A stretch of DNA of 64,000 nt from Streptomyces sp. DH-12 (GTDB taxonomy: Bacteria > Actinomycetota > Actinomycetes > Streptomycetales > Streptomycetaceae): NCBI RefSeq assembly GCF_002899455.1, contig NZ_PPFB01000001.1:930001-994000 (forward strand), in the 5' to 3' direction. Of this stretch, positions 30,975-40,662 are shown piece by piece; the first letter of the stretch is position 1; every line of letters starts with the position of its first letter. The translations under genes and the position numbers were made by a program. The notes beneath the pieces are model-generated. The model saw only the letters and a program-made list of their open reading frames with translations, had not been told where the DNA came from and ran no database searches.

Positions 30975-31775
30975 TCAGGTCCTGACGGGAGCGGGGAGTC
31001 CGCGCGTGTCGTCCATGACCGCCACCAGGACGGTGCTGTCGCCGAACTGCCAGACCGGCGCGGCGTGGGCGAAGCCGGCCCGGCGCAGCAGTTCGGCGTG
31101 GCGGCTCACCGTGACCCGCTCGTCGCCGCCGTTCCCGGCATGGACGGCCCGGCGCCGTCCGCGTTCGTCGAGCAGGTCGGCCAGTTCGGGGTCGCGGGCC
31201 GCGGCGTCCCACCAGGACCGCCAGTCCTCCGGGGTGCGGCCGCCCGTGCGCTCCGCCCTGCGCCGGCCCACGTGGGCGGTGAGGTCCGCGCACGGCGCCG
31301 CGTCCGGCGGGAAGTGGTCTCCGTTGACGAGGACGCCGCCGGGGCGGAGCAGGGACGCGAGGGAGCGGTAGGTGCGCAGCAGCGCCGGCTCGGGCAGGTA
31401 GTGCAGCGCGGTCGTCGAGACGGCGGCGTCCAGGGGGCGTTCCAGTGCCAGGGCCTCGGTCCAGCCCTCCTCGCCGATGACGGTGTCGACGTAGCGGGCG
31501 GCGTCGGCGTGGTGGGTGCGTCCCAGCTCCAGCAGCAGGGGGTCCATGTCGGCGGCGACGATCTCCGCGTGCGGGAAACGGGCGGCGAGCCTGGCGGCCA
31601 GGGAGCCGGGCCCGCACCCCAGGTCGAGCAGGAGGGGGCGGGCACGGCCGGCGGTGACGTGCTCGACGACGTCCGCGATCACGGTGAACCGCTCCTCGCG
31701 GTCCACCGCGTACCGCTCCTGCTGCCGTTCCCAGCGCTCCACCCACGCCCTGGCCGTCCCCATGCTCACGCCCAT
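30975..31775 (-). CDS. Class I SAM-dependent methyltransferase
   Basis: The Rossmann methyltransferase signature LLLDLGCGPGSLAARLAARF and the acidic loop IVAADMDPLLLELG are clear, with LRPGGVLVNGD as the later motif. The ATG at 31775 has GAGGTGG upstream and gives MGVSMGTARAWVERW, as in relatives; a GTG at 31817 would add 14 residues. It lies just after the SufS-like gene in the same direction, so it may act in the peptide/metallophore pathway or simply be a neighbour. Confidence 0.82.
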   Translation of the reverse strand: MGVSMGTARAWVERWERQQERYAVDREERFTVIADVVEHVTAGRARPLLLDLGCGPGSLAARLAARFPHAEIVAADMDPLLLELGRTHHADAARYVDTVIGEEGWTEALALERPLDAAVSTTALHYLPEPALLRTYRSLASLLRPGGVLVNGDHFPPDAAPCADLTAHVGRRRAERTGGRTPEDWRSWWDAAARDPELADLLDERGRRRAVHAGNGGDERVTVSRHAELLRRAGFAHAAPVWQFGDSTVLVAVMDDTRGLPAPVRT

Positions 31776-31855
31776 CGCCCGCGCCACCTCATCCGTCTCT
31801 CGTCCGTCCGTGGACACGGACGAATCTACAGGTGGAAACGGTTATCAGTTGCCGT

Positions 31856-33079
31856 TCACGTCAACGACGCGAGGACGGTCAGCAGACGGTCGATCTCCTC
31901 CGCCGTGTTGTACACGTGCAGGCTCACCCGTACGGATCCGTCCCGCCCGTCGGCGCCGGCCTGGCAGAGGCTGTCGGCGCGCACCATGAAACCGTGGCTG
32001 AAGAGGATGAACCCGAGGTCGTCGGACGGGATGTCGCGGTGGCGGAAGGTGACGATGCCGTGGCGACGCTGGGCCGCGGGCAGGGGGGAGTCGGCGGCCA
32101 GGCTCGCCGGGCAGCCGAGGACCTCGTACGGGCCGAGTCGTACGAGCCGGTCCGTCAGCCGGGTGGTGAGTGTGGTCGTCCAGCGCGCGATCCGCTCGAC
32201 GCCGGCCGCGTCGAGCCAGTCGAGCGCGGCCCGCAGCGACACGATGCCCACCGTGTTGGGCGTGCCCTGCCAGCCGCCCGGCCGGAACACGGGCCCCCGC
32301 GCGTTGCGCGCCCACACCGCGCCCGATCCGGGCAGGGCCATCGCCTTGTGCCCGGAGAAGACCACGAAGTCCACGTCCAGCGACGGACCGTCGAGACGGA
32401 CGGGCAGGTGGCCGACGCTCTGTGCCGCGTCCAGGCAGATCGGCACGTCCGGGCCGACCGCCTCGCGGATGCGGTGCACGTTCATGTCGCCGCCGTAGAC
32501 GTGGTGGACATGGGTGGCGGCCACGAAGCGGGTCCGCGGGCCGACGGCGTCGGCCAGGGCCCGGTGGTCGTAGTCGCCGGAGACCGCCTGGTACGGCAGC
32601 GCCCGTACGCGGACCTCGACACCGCGCTCGGCCAGCAGCCGGCGGGCCTCGAGCCAGGGGTCGAGGTTGGCCCGGTGGTCGGCGTGCGGCACGAGGATCT
32701 CGTCCCCGTCCCTGAGGTACGGCACGAGCCAGTCACGGGCGACCGTACGCAGGCCCTCGGTGGTGCCGCTGGTGAAGTGGACGGCGGAGCGGCCCGGTTC
32801 GGGGTCGTGGAGGAACTCCTTGACCCGTTCTCGCGTCGTTTCCACGAGGTCCGTGGTCCGGTTGGCCCAGGGGTAGGTGCCGCGGCCGGCGTTGGCGTTC
32901 GACGTCGTGAGGTACGTCTGGACGGCCTCCAGTACGGCACGTGGCTTCTGTGACGTGGCCGCGCTGTCGAGGTACGCCAGCTCCGGATGGGCGGTGACGA
33001 TGGGGAACTGTTCCCTCACCTCCCGCTGCCAGAGCGGACCCTCGGGCTCCGCCCCGGGAAGCGGGTGCGCCGCGCTCAC
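31856..33079 (-). CDS. Cysteine desulfurase-like class V aminotransferase
   Basis: A 407-residue SufS/CsdA-like PLP enzyme. It has YLDSAATSQKP at the N-terminus, FTSGTTEGLRTVA, LDAAQSVGHLP, the PLP lysine in FSGHKAMALPGSG and a late Cys in VRADSLCQAG, in the region where SufS has its catalytic Cys. It could mobilise sulfur from cysteine. The GTG start overlaps the preceding stop (GTGA). Alternatives are an epimerase-like or C-S lyase function; the neighbouring rhodanese fusion favours a sulfur role. Confidence 0.82.
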   Translation of the reverse strand: MSAAHPLPGAEPEGPLWQREVREQFPIVTAHPELAYLDSAATSQKPRAVLEAVQTYLTTSNANAGRGTYPWANRTTDLVETTRERVKEFLHDPEPGRSAVHFTSGTTEGLRTVARDWLVPYLRDGDEILVPHADHRANLDPWLEARRLLAERGVEVRVRALPYQAVSGDYDHRALADAVGPRTRFVAATHVHHVYGGDMNVHRIREAVGPDVPICLDAAQSVGHLPVRLDGPSLDVDFVVFSGHKAMALPGSGAVWARNARGPVFRPGGWQGTPNTVGIVSLRAALDWLDAAGVERIARWTTTLTTRLTDRLVRLGPYEVLGCPASLAADSPLPAAQRRHGIVTFRHRDIPSDDLGFILFSHGFMVRADSLCQAGADGRDGSVRVSLHVYNTAEEIDRLLTVLASLT

Positions 33080-34413
33080 TCGCGCACCAGCGGTGCGCCC
33101 GCGTCCCGCCAGGCGACGATCCCGCCGGCCAGGCTGCGGACGTCCGGATGGCCCATCCGGGTCAGCGCGGCGGCGAAGCGCAGTGACTTCTCGCCCACGG
33201 GACAGGCCAGCAGCACGGGAGTGCGCTTGCTGAAGGGGAGCCCGCCGCGCAGCAGGTCCTCGAACACCTCATCGACGATGTTGACCGAGCCCTCGATGTG
33301 CAGGGCGGCATAGGCGTGCGGACTGCGCAGGTCGACGACGAGTGGCCGGGGGTCGCCCTCGGCGGACCAGCGACGGGCGTCGGCCACGTCGATGACGCGG
33401 GCCTCCGCACGGGCCTCGGCGTCGGTGACGGCCGTCGCGGAGCGCCCGCGGGCCGTCCGGCCCAGGAGTTCGGGGCGTCGCTGACGCACATAGCTGAGGT
33501 AGCTCTCGGCCCGGTCGCACACGATGAACACCGCCGTCCGGCGCTGCCCCGTCCCGTCCAGCTCGGCGTCCGCGTACCGCAGGTGCCGCACCGCCCCCTG
33601 GTAGGCGGCGCCGCCGGTCGGTCCGCTCAGCAGTCCGCAGCGGCGGATCAGGGTGAGCATCCCGTCGATGGCCTCGTCGGAGGTGACCGACTCGATGGTG
33701 TCGTACGTCGCCGGGTCGAACAGGCCCACCTGGTGGACCTCGTCGATGGTGCGGATGCCCGGTATGAAGTCCGACTTGTGGGCGACCAGGCCGAGCACCC
33801 GTACGCGCGGGTCGTGCTCACGCAGGACCCTGGCGACACCGGTCGACGAACCGGCCGTGCCCACGCAGGCGACGAACCAGTCCGGCACCCGGCCGTCCAG
33901 GTCCTTCACTATCTCGGGACCGGTACCCTCCGCGTGCGCCTCGACGTTGCGCGGGTTGAAGTACTGGTCGGTGTGCAGGTACGTGCTCCCCGGGTCGGAC
34001 AGCGCCCGGTGGAAGTGCGTCAGCGGGTCGTCCGTGTCGGTCGGGTCGAGGCACTCGCTGCGCCCGGGAAGTTCCTCGATCTCGGCGCCGATGAGCAGCA
34101 GGAGATCCTTGATCTCGGGCACGCGCATGCGGTTGGTGACGCTCTTGAACCTCGCTCCGTGCATGCCGGCCAGCAGGGCCAGTGCCTTGGCGGTGTTGCC
34201 GCTGGAGAGCTCCACGACCGTCCCGTCGCGGCCGGTGGCAGCCTCCAGGTGGGGACGGGCCATGTGCCAGGCGGGCCGGTCCTTGACGGACCCGAACGGA
34301 TTGAGCATCTCCAGCTTGGCGTAGAGATCGATGTTGCGCAGACCGTGCACGGCGGGGTCGATGCGCACCAGCGGTGTGTTGCCGATGGCTTCCGTGATGC
34401 TGTCGTACCTCAT
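33076..34413 (-). CDS. Cysteine synthase-like PLP enzyme fused to a rhodanese domain
   Basis: A 445-residue fusion. Residues about 1-310 are a fold-type II PLP enzyme: IGNTPLVRI, the lysine in NPFGSVKDRP, SSGNTAKALALLAG, GTAGSSTGV and GPTGG. Residues about 345-445 are a rhodanese domain with VVDLRSPHAYAALHIEGSVN and active-site loop LLACPVGEKS (Cys persulfide site). Family relatives include SbnA, which builds diaminopropionate for staphyloferrin B, and rhizobial Y4xP. The fusion suggests amino-acid beta-replacement or elimination coupled to sulfane sulfur handling. Start and stop overlap both neighbours. Confidence 0.88.
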   Translation of the reverse strand: MRYDSITEAIGNTPLVRIDPAVHGLRNIDLYAKLEMLNPFGSVKDRPAWHMARPHLEAATGRDGTVVELSSGNTAKALALLAGMHGARFKSVTNRMRVPEIKDLLLLIGAEIEELPGRSECLDPTDTDDPLTHFHRALSDPGSTYLHTDQYFNPRNVEAHAEGTGPEIVKDLDGRVPDWFVACVGTAGSSTGVARVLREHDPRVRVLGLVAHKSDFIPGIRTIDEVHQVGLFDPATYDTIESVTSDEAIDGMLTLIRRCGLLSGPTGGAAYQGAVRHLRYADAELDGTGQRRTAVFIVCDRAESYLSYVRQRRPELLGRTARGRSATAVTDAEARAEARVIDVADARRWSAEGDPRPLVVDLRSPHAYAALHIEGSVNIVDEVFEDLLRGGLPFSKRTPVLLACPVGEKSLRFAAALTRMGHPDVRSLAGGIVAWRDAGAPLVRE

Positions 34414-35906
34414 CCGGGTGTTCCCCCCAAAGGTGTGATCGGCCAGTAGTCCTCGTCCGGGCACCAGTGCCAGGAGTCGCCCCGCCGCTCCACCGCCACC
34501 GTCCGCGCGACGGGCTGCCGCTGCGCGTGATGGGCGTGGAAGTCCATGGCGTATCCGGCGGTGTTGGCGAAGGCCAGCAGATCCCCCGCCCGCGGCAACC
34601 GGGGCAGGAAGACCAGGCGGCGGGTGATGAGATCGCCCTCCAGGCACAGATTGCCGGTGAGGTAGACGCCGACCGGCTCCCCGTCGCCCGACGCCGCTTC
34701 GCCGCGCGGAAGCAGGACGGGGTCCACCAGGACCCCGTGCTCCTCCAGGCTCATGTCACCCGCGTTCATCGCGAGGTGCACCAGGTACTGCCCGGCGTCC
34801 GTGTCCGCGGGCCGCACGTCCAGCACGCGGGCGAGCGACAGTCCGCACTGGTCGACCAGGGAACGGCCGGGTTCGATGTACAGGTCGTGGAGGTGCTCCA
34901 GCAGGAGGGTGGCGGGCGGGCGGCCCAGCACCGGCGCGGGCAGGGAGAGGACCTCGTCGAGGTAACCGGGGCCGGCGGTGGGGCGGTACGCGGGGTACAG
35001 CGCGGCGGCACCGCGCACCGTGCCGCCCTCGTTGCGCAGCCCGTATCCGTGACCGCGCCAGGTCAACGGCGGGCGGACGCCGAGCACCGCCTCGGTCAGC
35101 GCGGTGGTCCACCGCTCCCAGTCCTCCGCCTCGGCGACGTAGCCGACACCGAATCCGCCCCCGATGTCGAGGGCGCGCGGCGCGAGTCCCCGCGCCCGGC
35201 ATTCGTCCATGAACAGCACGCACTGCTCCAGCGCCCGTGCCTTCTCCTCCACGCCCGTGGTGTCGAGGTGGTAGGCGGCGCCGGCGAACTCCACGGTGTC
35301 GGTGCTGCGTTCGAGCGCCGACAGCAGCTCTTCCGTGTCCCGGACCGGAGTGCCGAAGCGGCTGCGCCGGGAGAGCAGCCGGGTGCCCGCTCCCCCGTGG
35401 CCGGTGGCGTGCTCGAACCCCGACAGGCGTACCAGCACGGTGACGCGGCCGAGCCCGTGCGCGCGCACCAGTGCGGAGAGACGTTCCAGTTCCCCGGGCG
35501 AGTCCAGGTTGACCGTGGCTCCGACGCGCGCGGCCAGCCAGAGGAACGCGGCGTCCTTGGGGCCGGTGGCCATGATGCGGTCGCCGGTGAACCCACAGCC
35601 CAGCGCGTGCCTCAGCTCCTCCGTGGAGGCGACGTCGACGCCGACGGCGGCCGGGTCCTCCGCCGCCAGTCGCCGCAGCAGGGCGCTGGACCGGTTCGCC
35701 TTGTGCGCGAAGTACACCCGCCCGGTGAGACGGTGGCGGCGGTAGACGGCACGGAAGCGGGCGGCGTTCGCGGCCACGGCCTCGGGGAGCAGCACGTTGA
35801 GCGGCGACCCCAGCGCGTCGACGAGCGAGTGCAGGAAGGGCCCGTCCGTCAGCAGTGCGGCGAGCGGCGGCTCCACCCTGGGCCTCAAGTACAAGGGCGC
35901 GTCCAC
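34410..35906 (-). CDS. Y4yA-family PLP-dependent decarboxylase-like enzyme
   Basis: A 498-residue alanine racemase-fold (fold-type III) enzyme related to diaminopimelate/ornithine decarboxylases. It has the PLP lysine in VYFAHKANRSSAL, HLDTTGVEEKA, DIGGGFGVGY and a C-terminal TGNLCLEGD motif near where decarboxylases carry the catalytic Cys. In staphyloferrin B synthesis the SbnH enzyme of the same fold decarboxylates an intermediate. The GTG start at 35906 has a strong GGGAGGGG site. Gene order (Y4yA-like, CysK-like) recalls rhizobial y4xP/y4yA, as I remember it. Confidence 0.85.
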   Translation of the reverse strand: MDAPLYLRPRVEPPLAALLTDGPFLHSLVDALGSPLNVLLPEAVAANAARFRAVYRRHRLTGRVYFAHKANRSSALLRRLAAEDPAAVGVDVASTEELRHALGCGFTGDRIMATGPKDAAFLWLAARVGATVNLDSPGELERLSALVRAHGLGRVTVLVRLSGFEHATGHGGAGTRLLSRRSRFGTPVRDTEELLSALERSTDTVEFAGAAYHLDTTGVEEKARALEQCVLFMDECRARGLAPRALDIGGGFGVGYVAEAEDWERWTTALTEAVLGVRPPLTWRGHGYGLRNEGGTVRGAAALYPAYRPTAGPGYLDEVLSLPAPVLGRPPATLLLEHLHDLYIEPGRSLVDQCGLSLARVLDVRPADTDAGQYLVHLAMNAGDMSLEEHGVLVDPVLLPRGEAASGDGEPVGVYLTGNLCLEGDLITRRLVFLPRLPRAGDLLAFANTAGYAMDFHAHHAQRQPVARTVAVERRGDSWHWCPDEDYWPITPLGGTPG

Positions 35907-35990
35907 GTGAGACCCCTCCCGGTGCCGGCCGACCGCCGGCGCGACGATCGTTCGGGAGTAGTCGTTTCCAGGTACACCCGTCCCTAAGCG

Positions 35991-37784
35991 TCACTGGTCC
36001 GGTTCCCGGGGCGAACTGCCGTGCTCAGGGAGGGCGGTGTCGCTGAGGATGCGGTTGAGCGCGCTGCCGGGGCTGCTTGTGAGGTCCTCCCAGGTTCCCT
36101 CTTCCGTGATGAGGCCGTCCTCCAGGACTGCGATGCGGTCGGCGCGGCGGATGGTGGCCGGGCGGTGGGCGATGAAGATCGTCGTGCGGCTCTCCTGCCG
36201 CAGCGCGGTGGCGAGTTCGGCGTCGCCGGTGTTGTCCAGGTGGGCGGTGGTCTCGTCGAGCACGAGGACGCGCGGTCCGGCCAGCAGCGCGCGGGCCAGG
36301 GCGATGCGGGCCCGCTGACCGCCGGAGAGCGTGGCGCCCCGCTCGCCGACGAGGGTGTCCAGGGGGGCGATCCGGTCGACGCCGCACAGCCGTGCCGCCT
36401 CGGCCAGCGCCCGGTCGTCGGCCTCGGGCGCGGCGAGCCGCAGGTTCTCGGCGAGGGTGCCGTGGAAGAGGGGGGTGTCCTGTCCCACCAGGACCACCGC
36501 CCGCCGCAGTTCCGCGTCGTTCACCTCCCTCACGTCCACGGGATCGCCGTCGGCGGGCAGCAGCTGGACCTCACCGGCGGACGGGTCCCAGAAGCGGGCC
36601 AGCAGGTGGGCGCAGGTGGACTTGCCGGCGCCGGAGGCGCCGACGAGGGCGAGTGTCCGGCCGGGACGGACGGTGAGGTCGACGCCGTCCAGCACGGGGG
36701 TGCCGCCGTAGTCGAACCTCACTCGGCGCAACCGGACGCCCAGTGGTCCGGGGGGCAGGGGGCGTGGCGCGGCGGGCGGCGGTGCGAGGGCGGGGGCCTT
36801 GACGGCCGCGTCGACGCGGGCGGCGGCGGCGCGCAGGGCCACGGCCTGGCTCAGGGCGCGGGCCGACTCCGCGACCGGGCCGAGGACGGACAGGGCCAGC
36901 GCCATCGCGGCCGGCGCCCAGGCGCCGTGCAGCCGTCCGGAGGTCACGGACTGTGCCGCCGCGGCGACCACGCCGAGGACCGCGACCACGATGAGGAGGT
37001 CGCGGACGGCGGCGGCGACGGCCTCCCAGGTGGCCTCGGCGCGCTGGGCGTCGCCCACCTGCCGCCCCCGCTCCGCCAGCTTGCGGCGGCGTCCGGCCAG
37101 AGCGCCGAAGGCGAGCAGTTCGCGCAGCCCGTCGACGGTCTCGACCGTGTCGGCCGACAGCGCGGCCACGGCTGTGCGGGTGCGGCCGCCGCGCACCGTG
37201 CGCGCGCCTGCGTCGGCGAAGGGCGCCGCGGCGAGCAGGGCAGCGACCGGCAGCACGGCCACCAGCAGCCACGGCTCCACCAGGGCCAGAAGTACCGAGC
37301 CGCCGGTGAGGACCGTTCCCGCCGCGAGCAGCTGGGCGGTGGTGTGGGCGTAGAAGAACTCCAGCGCCTCCACGTCGGCCATGGCGGTGGCGGCGAGATC
37401 GCCGCTGCGGCGGCCCGCGACCCGGGCGGGCGCGCTGCGGGCCAGTCCGTCGAAAACGCGGACCCGCAGCACGGCCAGCACCCGGTAGGCGAGATCGTGG
37501 GAGAGGTCCATCTCCCGCCAGGTCATCAGGGCGCGTACGAGAACGAGGGCGACGAGCGCGGTGACGGTGCCGGCCGTGGGGGCGCGCCCTTCGATGACGG
37601 CGGTGCCCACGGTGTGCGCGGCCAGGGTCACCAGCGCGACGAGGGAGCCTTGTTCGAGGAGCGCGGCGGCACAGGTGCGGGCCGTCATGGCGCGGTGTGC
37701 CGCGAGGGCGGGCAGCAGGGCGCGCAGCGCGCCCCGTGCGGGGGCGTCCGCCCCGGCGGCGGTGGGACCGGTGACGGTGCTCAT
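35991..37784 (-). CDS. ABC half-transporter (exporter type), second subunit
   Basis: A 597-residue protein with a six-helix membrane domain (about 20-320) and an ATPase domain: Walker A GASGAGKST, Q-loop GQDTPLFHG, signature LSGGQRARIALARAL, Walker B VLVLDETTAHLD and the His-switch AHRPATIRR. It resembles CydC. The ATG overlaps the stop of the first subunit (ATGA), so a heterodimer is expected. In this operon it most likely exports the modified peptide or metallophore. Confidence 0.9.
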   Translation of the reverse strand: MSTVTGPTAAGADAPARGALRALLPALAAHRAMTARTCAAALLEQGSLVALVTLAAHTVGTAVIEGRAPTAGTVTALVALVLVRALMTWREMDLSHDLAYRVLAVLRVRVFDGLARSAPARVAGRRSGDLAATAMADVEALEFFYAHTTAQLLAAGTVLTGGSVLLALVEPWLLVAVLPVAALLAAAPFADAGARTVRGGRTRTAVAALSADTVETVDGLRELLAFGALAGRRRKLAERGRQVGDAQRAEATWEAVAAAVRDLLIVVAVLGVVAAAAQSVTSGRLHGAWAPAAMALALSVLGPVAESARALSQAVALRAAAARVDAAVKAPALAPPPAAPRPLPPGPLGVRLRRVRFDYGGTPVLDGVDLTVRPGRTLALVGASGAGKSTCAHLLARFWDPSAGEVQLLPADGDPVDVREVNDAELRRAVVLVGQDTPLFHGTLAENLRLAAPEADDRALAEAARLCGVDRIAPLDTLVGERGATLSGGQRARIALARALLAGPRVLVLDETTAHLDNTGDAELATALRQESRTTIFIAHRPATIRRADRIAVLEDGLITEEGTWEDLTSSPGSALNRILSDTALPEHGSSPREPDQ

Positions 37785-39520
37785 GCGGCGAGTTCCCCCC
37801 GATGGGCGCGGCCGGCCTCGACGAGCCGGGTGTAGACGCCGCCGGCCTCGACCAGGCCGGTGTGGTCGCCGACGGCGTCCACCCGTCCCGTGTCGAGGAC
37901 GACGATCCGGTCGGCGGACCGGACGGCCGCGAGCCGGTGGGCGACCACCAGGACGGTCCGCCCGCCGACCGCCTTCAGCAGCTCCCGGACGATGTCCGCC
38001 TCGCGGCGCTCGTCGACCGAGCTGGTGGCCTCGTCGAGGACGAGGACCGGGGCGTCCGACAGCAGGGCCCGTGCGAGGGCGAGCCGCTGTCGCTGCCCGC
38101 CGGAGAGCGTGGCGCCCCGTTCGCCGAGGACCGTGGCGTAGCCGTCCGGGAGGGCGGCGATCTCGTCGTGGATCCCGGCGGTGCGCGCCGCCCGGGTGAG
38201 CTCGTCGTCCGTGGCATCCGGACGGGCCAGGCGCAGGTTGTCGGCGATGGTGGCGTGGAACAGGTACGTCTCCTGCGAGACCACCGCGATGCCCTGCCGC
38301 AGCGAGTCGAGCGCGTACTCGGTCGTGGGGCGCCCGTCGAGGGTGATCCGCCCTTCCTGCGGGTCGTGGTGGCGCAGGAGCAGGGCCAGCAGGGTCGACT
38401 TGCCCGCGCCGGACGGCCCGACGATCGCGGTGGTCCGTCCCGCCCGCGCTGTGAAGGAGACACCGTCCAGGGCGGGTGCGGGAGCACCGTCGTAGGTGAA
38501 CCGGACGTCGTGGAAGCGGAGTTCGGGCGGTGTGGGCCAGTGCGCGGGCGTCGTTGCGGTGTCGGGGACCGTCGGCGCGGCCGTGCGCAGGGCCGCCAGC
38601 CCGTCGGCGGCCGACGCCCCCAGGTAGCCGGCGTGCCATTCCCGGGCGAGGTCGCGGACGGGGCGGAAGCACTCGGAGGCCAGCAGCAGCACCAGATAGG
38701 TGCCGGCCGCAGTGGTGGATCCGGTGACGGCCGACCAGCACGCCAGGAGCGCTGCGGCGGCGGTGCCGCCCTGGACGGCGAGGTCGGTGATGCCGGTGTC
38801 GACCAGGGACACCCGCAACTTGGCGACGGTCGCCCGGTGCAGGGCCGCGGACCGCTCCTCCAGGCGTGCCCGGGTGCGGCCGACCGCGCCCGCGGCGCGC
38901 AGGGCGGGCATGCCCTGCAGGGCCTCCAGGTAGTCGGCGCCCAGCCCTTCGTAGGTGTCCCAGTGCTCCTTTCCGCGGGCGGCGAGGAGCCGGTCCCAGG
39001 CGCGCGGCCCCAGCAGGGCCAGGAGCAGGGCGGGGACGAGTCCGAGGAGGGCCCGGGGTTCGACCACGGCGAGGACGGCGAGGACCAGGGGTGGTACCGC
39101 GAGGGTGACCAGGAACTGGGGCAGGTAGCGGGAGACGTAGGCGTCGACGCCCTCCACCCCCTCGACCAGGGTGGTGCGGACGGCTCCCGCCCGTGCTGTG
39201 GTCAGGTACGCGGGTCCCAGCCGGCCCAGGTGGGCCAGGAGTTCGTCGCGCAGTGCCACCCTGACCCGGGCCCCGGCGCGGGTGGCGGTGCGCCGCTGCC
39301 ACAGGGCGAGCCCGGCGCGGGCGGCGACGACGGCGAGCACCGCGGCCAGCAGCCACGGGAGTCGGCCGGTGTCCCCGCGGGCCAGGCCGGCGAGCGCGAG
39401 GGCCAGCAGCGCGGCCTGTGCCAGGTGCGTGAGGGTGACGGCTCCCTGCAGGAGGGTGGCCGCGAGCAGGGGACGCCGTGCGCGCGTTGCGGCGCGGCGC
39501 AGCTCGGGGTGGACGATCAC
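37781..39520 (-). CDS. ABC half-transporter (exporter type), first subunit
   Basis: A 579-residue protein with six membrane helices (about 15-310) and ATPase motifs GPSGAGKST, SQETYLFHA, LSGGQRQRLALARAL, VLVLDEATSSVDE and AHRLAAVRSAD. It resembles CydD. The GTG start overlaps the SagB-type gene (GTGA). The pair is probably a heterodimeric exporter for the operon's product. Confidence 0.9.
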   Translation of the reverse strand: MIVHPELRRAATRARRPLLAATLLQGAVTLTHLAQAALLALALAGLARGDTGRLPWLLAAVLAVVAARAGLALWQRRTATRAGARVRVALRDELLAHLGRLGPAYLTTARAGAVRTTLVEGVEGVDAYVSRYLPQFLVTLAVPPLVLAVLAVVEPRALLGLVPALLLALLGPRAWDRLLAARGKEHWDTYEGLGADYLEALQGMPALRAAGAVGRTRARLEERSAALHRATVAKLRVSLVDTGITDLAVQGGTAAAALLACWSAVTGSTTAAGTYLVLLLASECFRPVRDLAREWHAGYLGASAADGLAALRTAAPTVPDTATTPAHWPTPPELRFHDVRFTYDGAPAPALDGVSFTARAGRTTAIVGPSGAGKSTLLALLLRHHDPQEGRITLDGRPTTEYALDSLRQGIAVVSQETYLFHATIADNLRLARPDATDDELTRAARTAGIHDEIAALPDGYATVLGERGATLSGGQRQRLALARALLSDAPVLVLDEATSSVDERREADIVRELLKAVGGRTVLVVAHRLAAVRSADRIVVLDTGRVDAVGDHTGLVEAGGVYTRLVEAGRAHRGELAA

Positions 39521-40662
39521 GTGGAGTTCTCCTCGTCGGCGTGGCGGGTGCCGAGGGCCAGGGCGTGCACGACCCAGTCACGGCCCGGCGCGGCGCCGAG
39601 GGCGGCGCCGAGATCCGCCTGCTGCCAGGAGCCGACGGGCCGGGCCGCCAGCCCGTGGCGCAGGGCTGCGACATGGGCCAGGTGGACGGCGAAGCCGGCT
39701 CGCAGGTGGGCGCGGCGGATGTGCGCGGTGTCGGCGTCGGTGGGGCAGCCGTGGGCGAGCAGTACGGCGCCGGCGTCCGCGAGCCACGCCTGGCCCGCCG
39801 CCCAGGCCGCGAGCGTCGGACGGGCCTCGCCGGACGCGTGGCGCCGCAGGGCCGTGCCCCCGGGAGCCAGTTCCATGAGGCCGGGCCGAGGCGGGCCGAC
39901 CGCGGCGCACCAGCGCAACAGGCCACCGTCCCCGGCTCGTTCGGCGGTGGCCAGGACTGCCCGCAGCGCATCGTGGGGTGGGGGGCCCGGCAACGGTGGT
40001 GGGGTACTGCGGCGTGCCAGCAGGTCGGCCGGCGTGGGCGGGTCCTCAGTCTCCGCAGGGCGCTTCGGACTCCGCCCGTCGGGCGGTGGGACGCGTACGA
40101 CGGCCAGGGGGTCCTCGGTGCGTCCGTCCATCCGTACGTCGCATTCGCCCGCGCCCAGGACGCGGGCCGCCAGGAGCAGCGCCGCGGCGGCGTGCCCGGT
40201 GTCCAGCAGCAGGAGGGGCCAGGCCCGGTGGCCGTAGTGGGACACCGTGCGCTGTGCGGTGACGGAGAGCGCGGCGGTCACGCCCGGCGGCGTGCCGTCG
40301 ACGGGCGGGCCGACGTGGTGGACGCGGTGGCGCAGCGGGTCGTAGCCGTAGCGGCCGGGCGGCAGGGAGCAGCCGGCGCCCACGACCAGTTCGGTGTCCA
40401 CCGGGTGCAGCGCACCGGCGGAGGGGGTGGGCCTGAGGCGTCCGGAGGTGTCCGAGGCCGCCAGGGACAGACGCAGCAGGGTCCGCAGGTCGAGGTCCGC
40501 GGGGCCGGCCTCCGGGATCGGGCGCGGTGGCCCCGGCCAGGGGCGGACGGCGGTGCCGGCGGGCGTGCCGGGGCCGGGGCGCTCCGGGGAGCGGGCGCGG
40601 GCGAGGGCGGCGGCGAGGTCCACCGGGCGGTCCTCGCGGGGGTGTTCCACGGCGGCCCTCAC
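39517..40662 (-). CDS. SagB-type azoline dehydrogenase (nitroreductase fold)
   Basis: A 381-residue protein with the SagB/ThcOx signature RPTPSAGALHPVDTELVV near residue 85, followed by DTGHAAAALLLAARVLG. The length fits a double half of the nitroreductase fold. In azole peptide pathways this FMN enzyme oxidises azolines made by the F protein/YcaO pair to aromatic azoles. The GTG start overlaps the YcaO stop (GTGA). Calling this a SagB homologue is firm; activity is inferred from neighbours. Confidence 0.85.
   Translation of the reverse strand: MRAAVEHPREDRPVDLAAALARARSPERPGPGTPAGTAVRPWPGPPRPIPEAGPADLDLRTLLRLSLAASDTSGRLRPTPSAGALHPVDTELVVGAGCSLPPGRYGYDPLRHRVHHVGPPVDGTPPGVTAALSVTAQRTVSHYGHRAWPLLLLDTGHAAAALLLAARVLGAGECDVRMDGRTEDPLAVVRVPPPDGRSPKRPAETEDPPTPADLLARRSTPPPLPGPPPHDALRAVLATAERAGDGGLLRWCAAVGPPRPGLMELAPGGTALRRHASGEARPTLAAWAAGQAWLADAGAVLLAHGCPTDADTAHIRRAHLRAGFAVHLAHVAALRHGLAARPVGSWQQADLGAALGAAPGRDWVVHALALGTRHADEENST

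Noticed and set aside
35991..39971. Single minus-strand frame of about 1326 codons across both ABC genes
   Set aside because: Only the part from ATG 37784 downward encodes a protein family. The upstream part is an out-of-frame reading of the first ABC subunit.
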